Translations under genes and position numbers: made by a program
Part shown: positions 17,422 through 26,380 of the stretch, piece after piece
Layout: every line of letters begins with the position of its first letter
Numbering within the stretch: the stretch's first letter is position 1
Origin: an uncultured bacterium
GTDB lineage: Bacteria > Bacillota > Clostridia > Lachnospirales > Lachnospiraceae
DNA: 60,478 bases
Direction of reading: 5' to 3'
Assembly: GCA_905214875.1 (NCBI GenBank)
Contig: CAJMNR010000026.1
Span: forward strand, 1 to 60,478
Notes under the pieces: model-generated
What the model saw: the letters and a program-made list of their open reading frames with translations, nothing else
What the model was told of the DNA's origin: nothing
Databases searched by the model: none

Positions 17422-17853
17422 ATGAATAGTAAGAAAAAAGCGTATATAAGCGTTGCAGCCATCGTTTTATGCGTTCTATGTATGGCATCTATAATCATAT
17501 ATAGAATTAATAAGGACTCTATCGCAGATATAAGCGGTTATAGTTTTTCTACCGATAAGATTACCATTGTGTTTGGCAGTGATAAGAAGAAAATAGAGAT
17601 TACAGACAAGGCAACCATTGAGGAGATTACCGATTTATGTAAAGAGGATAGTTTCAAAACAGTGAAGAATGGGTATGACGGACTTTGTGAAATATGGCTA
17701 GATTTTAATAATGGAACAATAATCGGTATGTATGATGATATGGACTATGGATACATAGGTAATGCGATGGAAGCGGTTTTACCACCAGATTTATATTTAC
17801 CAAAAGGGCTGAATGAGAAGACCAACGAATTAATTCAAAAATACACCGATTAG
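17422..17853 (+). CDS. Hypothetical membrane-anchored protein
   Basis: 143 aa. One N-terminal membrane helix (residues about 8-27), then a soluble domain of about 115 residues, acidic and rich in Asp/Tyr (YDDMDYGYIG), presumably outside the cell. I do not recognise a family. Good AAGGGGAG ribosome site. Its stop codon overlaps that of the convergent AraC-type gene. Confidence 0.65.
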   Translation: MNSKKKAYISVAAIVLCVLCMASIIIYRINKDSIADISGYSFSTDKITIVFGSDKKKIEITDKATIEEITDLCKEDSFKTVKNGYDGLCEIWLDFNNGTIIGMYDDMDYGYIGNAMEAVLPPDLYLPKGLNEKTNELIQKYTD

Positions 17854-18383
17854 ACTCCGCCTTTACGAAATCTGGCAGGTGTCATACGGGTGGATTGCTT
17901 GAATTGTCGATAGAAATGCACTTCGTTGGTGTAGCCGCATACTTCAGCAATCTGAGAGAGGGTTAAGTCAGTGGTAGTCAGGTAGTATTTTGCTTGTTCC
18001 ACTCGAATTCGAATTAGATCCTTCTGAAAAGAAACACCAAAAGTTTTGGTATATAAATGCTGAAAATAAGAACTGCTGATTCCTAGCTTGGCTGCATAGT
18101 TCTCAATGGTAGGACGATTAGGAAGTTCAGAAGATAGATTGAGACGGATAAACTGAAGCTGTTCCTGATAGGGCATAGAAAGTGTCTGATCAGGAGCAGT
18201 TTTTTTTGCGGCCATAATCAGGTGATTACATAGAATCAAAAATAAAGCGTCTATCGTCTCTTGACGCAACATCGGGTCGCCCATGAGTACTCCATTATCT
18301 ATGGCGATTATTTCTTTATGGAAGCAATTTATAAATTGACAAAAATTGGAATTAAGAATAAAATTATTTTGTAAGTGATACAT
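17850..18383 (-). CDS. AraC-family regulator lacking its sensor domain
   Basis: 177 aa. The C-terminal 100 residues are a complete AraC double helix-turn-helix (LGISSSYFQHLYTKTFG, LTLSQIAEVCGYTNEVHFYRQFK, TPARFR). Only about 75 residues precede it, where AraC regulators usually have about 150-200 with a cupin-type sensor. Upstream of the ATG the frame stays open for six codons (L-R-L-K-D-I) and then meets TAA; the ribosome site is weak. It may be an N-terminally truncated remnant or a short DNA-binding-only version. Confidence 0.7.
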   Translation of the reverse strand: MYHLQNNFILNSNFCQFINCFHKEIIAIDNGVLMGDPMLRQETIDALFLILCNHLIMAAKKTAPDQTLSMPYQEQLQFIRLNLSSELPNRPTIENYAAKLGISSSYFQHLYTKTFGVSFQKDLIRIRVEQAKYYLTTTDLTLSQIAEVCGYTNEVHFYRQFKQSTRMTPARFRKGGV

Positions 18384-18442
18384 AATGTCTTTTAAACGTA
18401 ATTAGAACAAGATTGGTTTAGCGTTAGAAAGAAGGTGGAAAA

Positions 18443-18568
18443 ATGACAAATAAAGAGAAAATTGCTATTTTAAGTGAGAAACTACATGTTCTTTCTGAAA
18501 ATGGAAAGGATAATGCAGGAGTATGTAGAAAGCTAGCACGTGAAATAAGAAATTTGGAAAAGAAATAA
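18443..18568 (+). CDS. Small charged protein, 41 aa
   Basis: ATG 18443 follows a strong AAGGTGG ribosome site with correct spacing and ends at TAA 18566-18568. A dedicated terminator comes a few bases later. The product is helical and highly charged: MTNKEKIAILSEKLHVLSEN at the start and CRKLAREIRNLEKK at the end, with one Cys. Own ribosome site, own terminator and protein-like composition support a real gene. Function unknown; perhaps a small regulator or RNA/protein-binding peptide. Confidence 0.65.
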   Translation: MTNKEKIAILSEKLHVLSENGKDNAGVCRKLAREIRNLEKK

Positions 18569-18572
18569 ACGT

Positions 18573-18606
18573 AAAAAATGACCTTCAAAGGGGTCATTTT
18601 TTTTTG
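18573..18606 (+). terminator. Terminator of the 41-aa gene
   Basis: AAATGACC, short loop, GGTCATTT and a T-tract of eight or more. It overlaps the -35 of the next promoter. Confidence 0.85.
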
Positions 18607-18632
18607 CTTATTCATGTTAATAACTGTATAAT
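18604..18632 (+). promoter_or_regulatory. Promoter of the GNAT gene
   Basis: TTGCTT (18604-18609), 17-base spacer, TATAAT (18627-18632). Its -35 is built from the end of the preceding terminator T-tract. Confidence 0.55.
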
Positions 18633-18678
18633 AATGGTATATAAACTAAGGCGTATAAAGATAAGGGGGAGAGTATTT

Positions 18679-19131
18679 ATGGTAATAAGGCCAGCACAAA
18701 GCAGTGAAATAGAACGGTTAACAGAGTTGTCAAAAGAAGCCTTTGATTCTGATATTTATGTGGGAAACGATGGAATCGGTGGCCCTCCTGACTACGATAA
18801 TAAGTACTGGCATAAAAAGATGGCCCAAGAAAAGCATTTGTACAGTGTCTATTCAAAGGATGAACTGATTGGGGGAGCTGTTTTATTTAACGACGACAGT
18901 TCGCCACAGGCAATGGTTGTCGGAAGAATATTTGTTGATCCACAGTTACACCATAGTGGATTTGGAATGCAAATGATGCGTATGATTGAAGCGATGTTTC
19001 CAAACATTAAGGTCTGGAAACTAGATACACCGATTTGGAATGTAAGAACGAATAATTTCTATAAAAAACTTGGCTACGTTGAAATGGCTAGAGACAATGA
19101 ATTCGTGTATTATCAAAAGGAAAAAAGGTAG
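18679..19131 (+). CDS. GNAT-family N-acetyltransferase
   Basis: 150 aa from ATG 18679, chosen because AAGGGGGAGAG lies just upstream; the open frame extends 75 bases further left without a ribosome site. The GNAT core is visible: VGRIFVDPQLHHSGFGMQMM (acetyl-CoA loop) and a C-terminal TNNFYKKLGYVE. Substrate unknown. Bases 19132-19299 downstream show no further feature. Confidence 0.85.
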   Translation: MVIRPAQSSEIERLTELSKEAFDSDIYVGNDGIGGPPDYDNKYWHKKMAQEKHLYSVYSKDELIGGAVLFNDDSSPQAMVVGRIFVDPQLHHSGFGMQMMRMIEAMFPNIKVWKLDTPIWNVRTNNFYKKLGYVEMARDNEFVYYQKEKR

Positions 19132-19299
19132 CAGGCCTTAAAGTACAAAGGGACACGGCTTGCTGTAAAGGACATGGAGAAGAGTAAGAAATGTTTTGTA
19201 CTAGCTTAAAGGAAAGAACAATTGACTACGTGCATTTTCTTCATTAATGAGGAAAAGTAGTTAGAACATTAAGTTTGAGATAAAAAAGGGGAAATAAAT

Positions 19300-19920
19300 T
19301 TGAGAGTAAGAGCAGTAGCTAAACTTATGGCCATATTAGCTTTAATACATTTTTTGTTATTTGCAGTCGAGCAAGGATTCTTTTGCTTTGTTCGTAGGAC
19401 CAAATATTCTGACTCCATGGTCTCTATGGCTGCCATGATCTTGGTGGGGATTCTGTTAATAAGCATTGCAAGAAGAAGGAAGGAAAAACTGTCAATTCTG
19501 CCGCAAACATTTGGTAAGGCATATGTGATGGCCACATCTGTAGCAGTAGTTATTTTACTCATCACACCATCGAACTTTGTAGGAGGAATTGAGGCAATCA
19601 GTTTGTTGATTTATGCAAGTATCGTGACACCGGTGTTTGAGGAAATATTATTTCGAGGTTATGTATGGAATCAGTTAGAAAAAATATTAAAAAATGAATT
19701 ATCTGTCTATATAACTACAACGGTATTATTTGGGGTGTGGCATCTTGGCTATATCAGCTCCATATCCTTTCGTGTTCAGACTGACTTAGCAAACGTAATG
19801 GTTTGGAAAGTGATTACAGGCCTGGCGTTTGGAGTGGTCCTTGGTGCGTTACGGCTTAAGACTAAGAATTGTTACTCTACCATATTGCTTCATGGGGTGA
19901 TGAATGTATTTGGACGGTAA
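19300..19920 (+). CDS. CPBP-family intramembrane metalloprotease
   Basis: 206 aa, TTG start with AAAAGGGG ribosome site. Five or six membrane helices. Motifs in order: EEILFRGYVW (paired Glu and Arg), FGVWHLGY (His) and LLHGVMN (His), the CPBP/Abi catalytic set. Roles of such proteins in Firmicutes range from peptide-export maturation to bacteriocin self-protection. No bacteriocin gene is adjacent, so the role is open. Confidence 0.85.
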   Translation: MRVRAVAKLMAILALIHFLLFAVEQGFFCFVRRTKYSDSMVSMAAMILVGILLISIARRRKEKLSILPQTFGKAYVMATSVAVVILLITPSNFVGGIEAISLLIYASIVTPVFEEILFRGYVWNQLEKILKNELSVYITTTVLFGVWHLGYISSISFRVQTDLANVMVWKVITGLAFGVVLGALRLKTKNCYSTILLHGVMNVFGR

Positions 19921-19925
19921 CAAAG

Positions 19926-19964
19926 AAAAAGGAGCTTTCCCACACATGGGAAAGCTCCTTTTTT
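19926..19964 (+). terminator. Terminator after the CPBP protease gene
   Basis: AAAGGAGCTTTCCC, six-base loop, GGGAAAGCTCCTTT and T-tract: a 14-bp perfect stem. Confidence 0.92.
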
Positions 19965-20112
19965 ATGTAAAATTCTATTTTTGTGAATTTTCTATTTTTA
20001 CCGAAACTTCATTATATAGTGTAACATATCTTGAAATATAAGTCTAGTAAAATTTTCCGGTAATTTTATAATTAATACTGCAACCGATCAAAAGCACAAT
20101 AGGAGGCGAATC

Positions 20113-22173
20113 ATGGTAGTGGAAATGGAACGTGAAATGGAAGAACAGCATTTACAAGAGTGTTTGACAATCATCAAAGATAACATTGAGACATTTCAAA
20201 CAGAAGTAGTTTCTATGAATGCGGAAATTAAAGAGATGTATGAACGCTATCGGGACGAAGATCCGGAAATCTTTACAGAATTGTCCAACAAAATCAGTAT
20301 GAAGGAATCGACAAAGATGGCACTCGATAAGAATTTACGGGCGTTAAAGAAGCCATACTTTGGACGAATCGACATTCAGGAAGAAGGAAGAAATCTAGAA
20401 AGGTTCTATATTGGAAAAGGCGGTGTGATGAAAGATAACACCAACATCATTGTAGTAGACTGGCGTGCACCGGTGGCCAATGTGTATTATGAAAGCGGCT
20501 TGGGTAAGTGTTCATATGTGACCCCAGGAAAACAGACATACACCGTGGATTTGCAGAAAAAACGAACATATGAGATTGATAAGGAACAGCTCATAGATTA
20601 TTACGATTCGGAAGTAGTCACAAATGATGAACTGTTAACCAAATATCTAGCAAAGAATAAGGAAGCTGTCCTCGGTGAAATTATTGCAACGATTCAAAAG
20701 GAGCAAAATGACATTATTCGTAAGTCGCCATACCGCAATATGATTGTGCAAGGCGTTGCAGGAAGTGGAAAGACCACGGTCGCCATGCACCGAATATCCT
20801 ATATCCTTTACAATTATTCCAATCATTTCAGACCGGAAGATTTTTATATTATTGGAAGTAATCAGATTCTGTTAAATTATATTACCGGTGTGTTGCCGGA
20901 TTTGGATGTGTATGGAATCAAGCAGATGATGATGGAGCAGTTATTTATCCGCTTGCTTTATGAAGACTGGAAGGAAAAGAAGTATAAAGTCATCCCATGC
21001 AAGCCGGGAAATCATGTAAAGGGAACGATTGAATGGTTTCATGCATTGGAGGACTATTGTAGAAAATTAGAAGATGAGGTAATCCCACAAGAGGACATTT
21101 ATCTAAAAGAGGATATCTTATTTTCCAAAGAGCAGATTAAAAGCTATATCAAAGAGAATCCTTCGCTTTCCATTCAGACAAAGATAAACATGTTAAATGA
21201 GAGGGCGTTAAATAAGTTAAAGAATGAACTGATTGGAAAAGAAATCAGCTATACAACCGAACAGAAAAAGCAGTTACGAAAAGAGTACAGTAGGTTATTT
21301 GGTCCAAGCAAATGGAAACGGTCGATTTATGATCTGTATTATGACTTCATCGAAACGAGGAAGGCAGCTTGCAAAGAAGGGCAAGTGATCCATGTAGAAA
21401 AGAATGCATTTGACGTGTATGACCTGGCGGCGCTTGCATATTTGTATAAGCGGGTAAAGGAGACAGATCCAATCACAGAGGCACATCATATTGTGGTGGA
21501 TGAGGCGCAGGATTATGGTATGATGGCATATGCAGTCTTGAAGTTTTGTATCCCTGCATGTACTTGGACGATCATGGGAGATGTATCACAGAACATTCAT
21601 TTTGGGTTCGGACTAGATGATTGGGAAGCATTAAAGCAATTATTCTTGGTTGATCGGGCGGATACGTTTGGGGTACTGGCAAAAAGTTATCGAAATACGG
21701 TGGAGATTTCAAACTTTGCACAGAGCATTTTACGGCATGCCTCATTCTTAAGTTATCCGATTGAACCAATTATCCGTCATGGAAATGAAGTGCAGATTCG
21801 AATGTCTAAAGATGCTTCTACTATGCTTAGGACGGCAGTTCAGATTATAAATGCATGGAGAGAAGGCGGGCATGAGACAATTGCCGTGGTAACGAGAACA
21901 GAAAAAGAAGCGGAGAAATTGATTCATCAGTTAGAACCTTATGTCGAAATCGAAGAAAGCAAGCTTGACAAAGCACAGTTTAAGACAGGAGTCATGGTGC
22001 TGCCAGTGGCGTATACGAAAGGACTCGAATTTGATGCAGTATTACTCTATAATCCAACAAAAGCGGATTATCCAGAGGATGATGGGCATGCCAAGTTATT
22101 GTATGTAGCAGCAACAAGAGCACTGCATGAGCTGGCTATTGTGCATATGGGAGAGCTAACGAAGCTTATTTAA
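20113..22173 (+). CDS. helD: HelD-like superfamily 1 helicase/ATPase
   Basis: 686 aa, after a perfect AGGAGG. The N-terminal 60 residues are coiled-coil-like (EREMEEQHLQECL onward). A conserved HelD region DIQEEG...DWRAPVANVYYE follows. Walker A GVAGSGKTT is at about 214-222 and motif II VVDEAQD at about 461. C-terminal SF1 motifs include SYRNT, TRTEKEAEKL and YVAATRA. HelD proteins of Firmicutes bind RNA polymerase and free stalled complexes. It is shorter than B. subtilis HelD but has the same order of parts. Single-gene transcript. Confidence 0.85.
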   Translation: MVVEMEREMEEQHLQECLTIIKDNIETFQTEVVSMNAEIKEMYERYRDEDPEIFTELSNKISMKESTKMALDKNLRALKKPYFGRIDIQEEGRNLERFYIGKGGVMKDNTNIIVVDWRAPVANVYYESGLGKCSYVTPGKQTYTVDLQKKRTYEIDKEQLIDYYDSEVVTNDELLTKYLAKNKEAVLGEIIATIQKEQNDIIRKSPYRNMIVQGVAGSGKTTVAMHRISYILYNYSNHFRPEDFYIIGSNQILLNYITGVLPDLDVYGIKQMMMEQLFIRLLYEDWKEKKYKVIPCKPGNHVKGTIEWFHALEDYCRKLEDEVIPQEDIYLKEDILFSKEQIKSYIKENPSLSIQTKINMLNERALNKLKNELIGKEISYTTEQKKQLRKEYSRLFGPSKWKRSIYDLYYDFIETRKAACKEGQVIHVEKNAFDVYDLAALAYLYKRVKETDPITEAHHIVVDEAQDYGMMAYAVLKFCIPACTWTIMGDVSQNIHFGFGLDDWEALKQLFLVDRADTFGVLAKSYRNTVEISNFAQSILRHASFLSYPIEPIIRHGNEVQIRMSKDASTMLRTAVQIINAWREGGHETIAVVTRTEKEAEKLIHQLEPYVEIEESKLDKAQFKTGVMVLPVAYTKGLEFDAVLLYNPTKADYPEDDGHAKLLYVAATRALHELAIVHMGELTKLI

Positions 22174-22249
22174 ATACGAACCTGTTTTATTTTAAAGGAG
22201 GCTGTCGTATAATAAGTGCAGACATAAAAAAGAGAAGGAGAGAGGGAAT

Positions 22250-22789
22250 ATGTTAAATAAGGCGTATAACGTATTTTTTGGCATTTTTGCCGCCATAGGG
22301 GCCGCCATAATGGCAGTTGGCGTAATCCTGTATTTTTCGCTTGGTTCAGCCGCAGGACAGCTGCAAAATTCAGATGGAACAGATAGTGGTATTTATCTAA
22401 ACTTATTTTTATTGTTACTTTTGGGGGGAATAGGTCTTATCTTTTTCCTAAGTGGAGCAATCGGATTATTGAGAATAAGAAGAAAGTCCAAATTAAAACA
22501 GCGCTTAAGAGAGACAGGACAGGCTATATATGCAGAGATTGTGTCCGTAGAACAGATTCGAAATGTCGTAATCAATGGAAGAAGCCCATATCTGATTCTT
22601 GCTCAATATGTGGATGATTCGACAAAGACAATCTATGAGTTCAAAAGCGAATATATAAGAGAATTTCCTTCCTACGCAAAAAAGGGAGAAAGTGTACGAA
22701 TCTTTATTGACCGAGAAAATAAGAAAAAATATTTTATGGATATTAATAGTCTAAATGGAATAAATGGATATACAGTAGAAAGCTTATAA
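22250..22789 (+). CDS. DUF3592-like membrane protein
   Basis: 179 aa. Two membrane helices (about 8-30 and 45-70) followed by a basic linker RIRRKSKLKQRLRETG and a cytoplasmic beta domain (AEIVSVEQIRNVVINGRSPY, GESVRIFIDRENKKKYFMD) resembling DUF3592 proteins. Function unknown. A TATAAT at 22208-22213 lies upstream. The 199 bases after it hold no clear feature. Confidence 0.65.
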   Translation: MLNKAYNVFFGIFAAIGAAIMAVGVILYFSLGSAAGQLQNSDGTDSGIYLNLFLLLLLGGIGLIFFLSGAIGLLRIRRKSKLKQRLRETGQAIYAEIVSVEQIRNVVINGRSPYLILAQYVDDSTKTIYEFKSEYIREFPSYAKKGESVRIFIDRENKKKYFMDINSLNGINGYTVESL

Positions 22790-22988
22790 GTAGAATCAGA
22801 TTCACTTAAAACCTCTGTGAGAAATTTGTAAGAATTTATGAAGAAACAAATCACAAATATCTAAGAAAAAGCGAACATACATAGCATATATATTTGGTAA
22901 GATATGTCATATCGATAGATGATGTGAATAGCGCATCTACTGAATGATAAAAATAATAGCATAGTATGAAAGTTGAGGGATACAGAGG

Positions 22989-23786
22989 GTGAAAAAGAGA
23001 GGTCATAAGTTTAGGGTATTTCGTACAATCCTTGTGGTTGCGGTGATTTACATGGTTATATGTCAGTATTCATTTGTTACCAATTCGATTGGAACATTTT
23101 TATCAAATCCATTTGGTGGGAATGGTCGAAGTGTAAAAAAAATCGAAGCATATGCTAACGCGAATGGAATCGATATGTCAGAGTACTCAGAGGAGCTGAT
23201 AAGTCTATATGAAAGAAATCCAGACGCTAGCGATTTTGTGTTGGAATATCCACTGAAAAAGAATGAAACACATGAAATTAATCTGTCTAAGTATGAAAAC
23301 TGTAAGACAGTACCACTTTTGATGCAATGGGATCAAGACTGGGGGTATTCTGAGTATGCGGGAGATCTGTTTGGATTAACCGGTTGCGGTCCAACCAGTC
23401 TTTCCATGGTTACTATATATTTGACGGGTGATGTAACCATGAATCCTAAGAAAATGGCTGAGTTTGCCACAAAAAATAACTACACAACCAATGGAAATGG
23501 TTCCAAATGGACATTGTTTTCAGAAGGCGGTAAAAAGCTTGGCCTAGATGTGACGGAACTTCCTTTGGACGAAACCCGCATCATTAATAATCTTGAAGTG
23601 GGAAATCCAATCATATGTGCAATGGGGCCTGGCGATTTTACAACGTCTGGACATTTTATCGTCCTAGTAGGATATGAGGATGGTAAGATCAAGATTAATG
23701 ATCCAAATAGCTATCAGAATTCAAAAAAGCTGTGGTCCTTTGATAAAATCAAAGATCAGATAAAGAATCTTTGGGCGTTTCGTTAA
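22989..23786 (+). CDS. C39-like cysteine peptidase-family protein, membrane anchored
   Basis: 265 aa, GTG start after TTGAGGGA. N-terminal membrane helix (residues about 12-30), so the domain faces outward. The C39-like fold shows LLMQWDQDWGY, the nucleophile Cys in LTGCGPTSLSMV, the His in TSGHFIVLVGY and the Asn/Asp in INDPNS. All catalytic positions are present. Substrate unknown; cell-wall or peptide cleavage is likely. Ends at a terminator shared with the convergent serine hydrolase gene. Confidence 0.8.
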   Translation: MKKRGHKFRVFRTILVVAVIYMVICQYSFVTNSIGTFLSNPFGGNGRSVKKIEAYANANGIDMSEYSEELISLYERNPDASDFVLEYPLKKNETHEINLSKYENCKTVPLLMQWDQDWGYSEYAGDLFGLTGCGPTSLSMVTIYLTGDVTMNPKKMAEFATKNNYTTNGNGSKWTLFSEGGKKLGLDVTELPLDETRIINNLEVGNPIICAMGPGDFTTSGHFIVLVGYEDGKIKINDPNSYQNSKKLWSFDKIKDQIKNLWAFR

Positions 23787-23802
23787 TTGAATCGTGTAGA
23801 AC

Positions 23803-23847
23803 AAAGGTGCCAGAAGTTTATGATTCATAACTTCTAGCACCTTTTTT
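23803..23847. terminator. Bidirectional terminator between convergent genes
   Basis: AAAGGTGC, CAGAAGTT, loop, AACTTCT, GCACCTTT then T6. The A-tract on the left makes it usable from the minus strand too. It overlaps the stop of the 23846 gene. Confidence 0.85.
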
Positions 23848-24856
23848 AGCCATATAGATGATGTCTGAGTTTACCCATCTCGCTCCAGACATTGTCACCA
23901 TAATTACTTACTAAGACAGAGATGATATTGTTGTTAGGATTATATTCAGACAGAAAGCTTACTCCAGGGTCGCATCCCTGAAAATAAGGGATATCCTCTT
24001 TGCCATCATTTGCAATAATCCAGACACCATACCCATAATAACCTTCTTCTTTGTCAATGCCATCTCCACTTTGTTTATGAAGCATATTTGAAACGTATTC
24101 TTCAGATAACAATTTTCCAGAAATCAATCCGTTCCAAAAAGCAACGATGTCTTTTACTGTAATAAATGCACCGCCTGCACCAGTTCCTTTTACATCGACA
24201 CTAAAGATATTCGTTCGAAAGTCATTCGTATCTGGGCAGTAGATGTAGTTGTTGGCACATTTGGCTGGAAGTCTGTCTAATTCGTAGTAGCCTGTGGAAG
24301 CCATATTACAAACATCAAATACATGTTTTTGTAAATAGTCATCAAAATACATGCCTGTTATTTTTTCAATAATCATGGCAAGAAGAACGTAGCCGGAATT
24401 ATTATATTGAAATCTTTCTCCTTTCGGATACATCATAGGCTTATGTAAAAATAGTGGGAGTAAATCGTTGTTATGTCGAATCTTATAGTTCGGATAATCA
24501 ATCCATAATTCTTCGTATTCATCCATAACGCTTTCGTCAAAGTAATCCGGTACTCCCGAGGTGTGATTTAATAACTGTCTTATCGTAACATCGGGATCGA
24601 TTTGTTCTAAATCCATATCTAAAATTGTTCCCAGTGTATCATCAAAATGTAATTTCCCCTGCTCAATCAGTTGCAGGATGCCAACAGCAACAAAGACCTT
24701 TCCAGCGGAAGCACTTGCAAATTTGGTCTCTAAAGTATTAGGAACTTCATTTGGCATATCTGCAAAGCCTGATACATGTTCACACAATACAGTATCCTTT
24801 TGAACGACATAGATACTACCTCTAAAGTTAGGATCAAGTATTGTAGCTAACTCCAT
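23846..24856 (-). CDS. Beta-lactamase-fold serine hydrolase (S12 family)
   Basis: 336 aa, no signal peptide, AAGGAGG ribosome site. Ser-x-x-Lys in ASASAGKVF, Tyr-x-Asn in QYNNSGYVLL, and DPGVSFLSEYNP near the end where the third motif should be, though KTG is not present in standard form. Cytoplasmic S12 proteins are usually esterases or peptidases, not antibiotic resistance enzymes. Second gene of an operon with the racemase upstream (30 bases apart), which hints at amino-acid or D-peptide metabolism. Confidence 0.8.
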   Translation of the reverse strand: MELATILDPNFRGSIYVVQKDTVLCEHVSGFADMPNEVPNTLETKFASASAGKVFVAVGILQLIEQGKLHFDDTLGTILDMDLEQIDPDVTIRQLLNHTSGVPDYFDESVMDEYEELWIDYPNYKIRHNNDLLPLFLHKPMMYPKGERFQYNNSGYVLLAMIIEKITGMYFDDYLQKHVFDVCNMASTGYYELDRLPAKCANNYIYCPDTNDFRTNIFSVDVKGTGAGGAFITVKDIVAFWNGLISGKLLSEEYVSNMLHKQSGDGIDKEEGYYGYGVWIIANDGKEDIPYFQGCDPGVSFLSEYNPNNNIISVLVSNYGDNVWSEMGKLRHHLYG

Positions 24857-24886
24857 AATAATAACCTCCTTATAATTTGAAAATAG

Positions 24887-25576
24887 CTATTGTATCGCAG
24901 TTAGCGCAGCTACTTTAGCATGAATCTGAGTCGTATCGAAGACTGGTAGTGAGCTGTCTTGTTGCTTAACCAATAGGCCAATTTCAGTACATCCAAGAAT
25001 GACGCCTTCTGCACCATCTTCCTTTAGCTCATCGATAATACGGGTAAACGCGTTTTTTGATTCCTCGTTTATAGTACCGAGGCATAATTCGTCATAAATA
25101 ACATGATTTATAAGTTCGATATCACTTTTGCTTGGAATGATGACTTGGATTTTATTACTTTCGATTCTCGTTTTATAAAAGTCTTCGGTCATTGTATATT
25201 TTGTTCCGAGCAATGCAACTTTTTTGATGTTGTTCTTCTTTAACTCTTTTGCAGTTGCATCTGCAATATGTATAATTGGGATGTTAATATGTTCTTGAAT
25301 CTGAGGAACTACCTTATGCATGGTGTTTGTACAGATTACAATAAAATTGGCACCGGCAAGTTCTAGACTTTTCGCTGCTTCTGACAGGATATCTGCACTT
25401 TTATCCCAATCGCCATCTGCCTGACATTTTTCTATTTCCGAAAAATCGACACTATAAAGCAATAGCTTTGCAGAGTGTAAGCCGCCTAGTTCTTCTTTGA
25501 TTGTAGTATTGATTATTTGATAATAGGTTACAGTGCTTTCCCAGCTCATTCCGCCAATTAGTCCAATTGTTTTCAT
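24887..25576 (-). CDS. Aspartate/glutamate racemase-family protein
   Basis: 229 aa. Starts IGLIGGMSWESTVTYYQIIN, as in broad-specificity racemases related to YgeA and aspartate racemase. Two catalytic Cys: CTNTMHK and GCTEIGLL. It interconverts L- and D-amino acids; the exact substrate cannot be told. First gene of a two-gene minus-strand operon with the S12 hydrolase. A TATACT box (25634-25639, minus) may be its -10. Confidence 0.85.
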   Translation of the reverse strand: MKTIGLIGGMSWESTVTYYQIINTTIKEELGGLHSAKLLLYSVDFSEIEKCQADGDWDKSADILSEAAKSLELAGANFIVICTNTMHKVVPQIQEHINIPIIHIADATAKELKKNNIKKVALLGTKYTMTEDFYKTRIESNKIQVIIPSKSDIELINHVIYDELCLGTINEESKNAFTRIIDELKEDGAEGVILGCTEIGLLVKQQDSSLPVFDTTQIHAKVAALTAIQ

Positions 25577-25765
25577 TTATCCTACCCTCCATCAATTAAG
25601 GTTTTTTGTAAAAACTTTACGGTTTTGCCTAATAGTATAACATAGAGACATTAATAATGCCATGTTGTTGAGCAAGGGAGACATAAGAAAATTTTTGTTG
25701 TAAATCTTGGGGCAGTATATTAGCATAGAAGTAGATATGAATCACTTAATATGGAGATGACATTT

Positions 25766-26266
25766 ATGGGTAAGAACACAAATAAAGATAAATTATTGGC
25801 GCAGAAAACAAATGTAATGCGTATATTGGAACAGGCCAAGATTCCATACAAGCATTATTCTTATGCAGATACCGATGCAGTCAGTGGTGCGGAAGTAGCA
25901 GCTGTACTTAATCAGAATCCGGAGCAAGTATTTAAGACGCTTGTAACAGTTGGAAAGTCTGGCGAGCATTATGTCTTTGTTATCCCTGTATGCCAAGAGT
26001 TGGATTTACGAAAAGCGGCAAAAGCAGTAAAAGAGAAGTCTGTGGAAATGATTAAGTCGAAGGAATTATTGCCGTTAACAGGCTATATTCATGGAGGATG
26101 TTCTCCAATCGGCATGAAGAAGCGTTTTACAACCGTTATAAATGAAACAGCGGTTAAGTTTCCAACCATTGTCTTCAGTGCAGGAAAAATTGGATATCAG
26201 GTAGAAGTGGCACCGGATGATTTAAAAAAGATTGTCCCATTTTTACTTGCAGAGGTAACAGAGTAA
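25766..26266 (+). CDS. ybaK: Cys-tRNA(Pro) deacylase, YbaK/EbsC family
   Basis: 166 aa from ATG 25766 (GGAG nine bases upstream; ATG 25751 is in frame but contains that ribosome site). YbaK-type domain with EVAAVLNQNPEQVFKTLV, VIPVCQELDLRKAAKA and GYIHGGCSPIGMKKRF. It removes mischarged Cys from tRNA-Pro. Complete length for the family. Confidence 0.9.
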   Translation: MGKNTNKDKLLAQKTNVMRILEQAKIPYKHYSYADTDAVSGAEVAAVLNQNPEQVFKTLVTVGKSGEHYVFVIPVCQELDLRKAAKAVKEKSVEMIKSKELLPLTGYIHGGCSPIGMKKRFTTVINETAVKFPTIVFSAGKIGYQVEVAPDDLKKIVPFLLAEVTE

Positions 26267-26290
26267 AGGAAATGATATGTGAACAGTCTG

Positions 26291-26317
26291 GAGCGGAGCA
26301 TGCAGCTTCGCTTTTTA
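26291..26317 (+). terminator. Terminator after the deacylase gene
   Basis: AGCGGAGC, ATGCA loop, GCTTCGCT, T5. Confidence 0.75.
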
Positions 26318-26380
26318 TACATCAGAATGGAAGATGGCATAAAATGAGATGCTAAATAAAATATGAATGGAGTGTAATAC

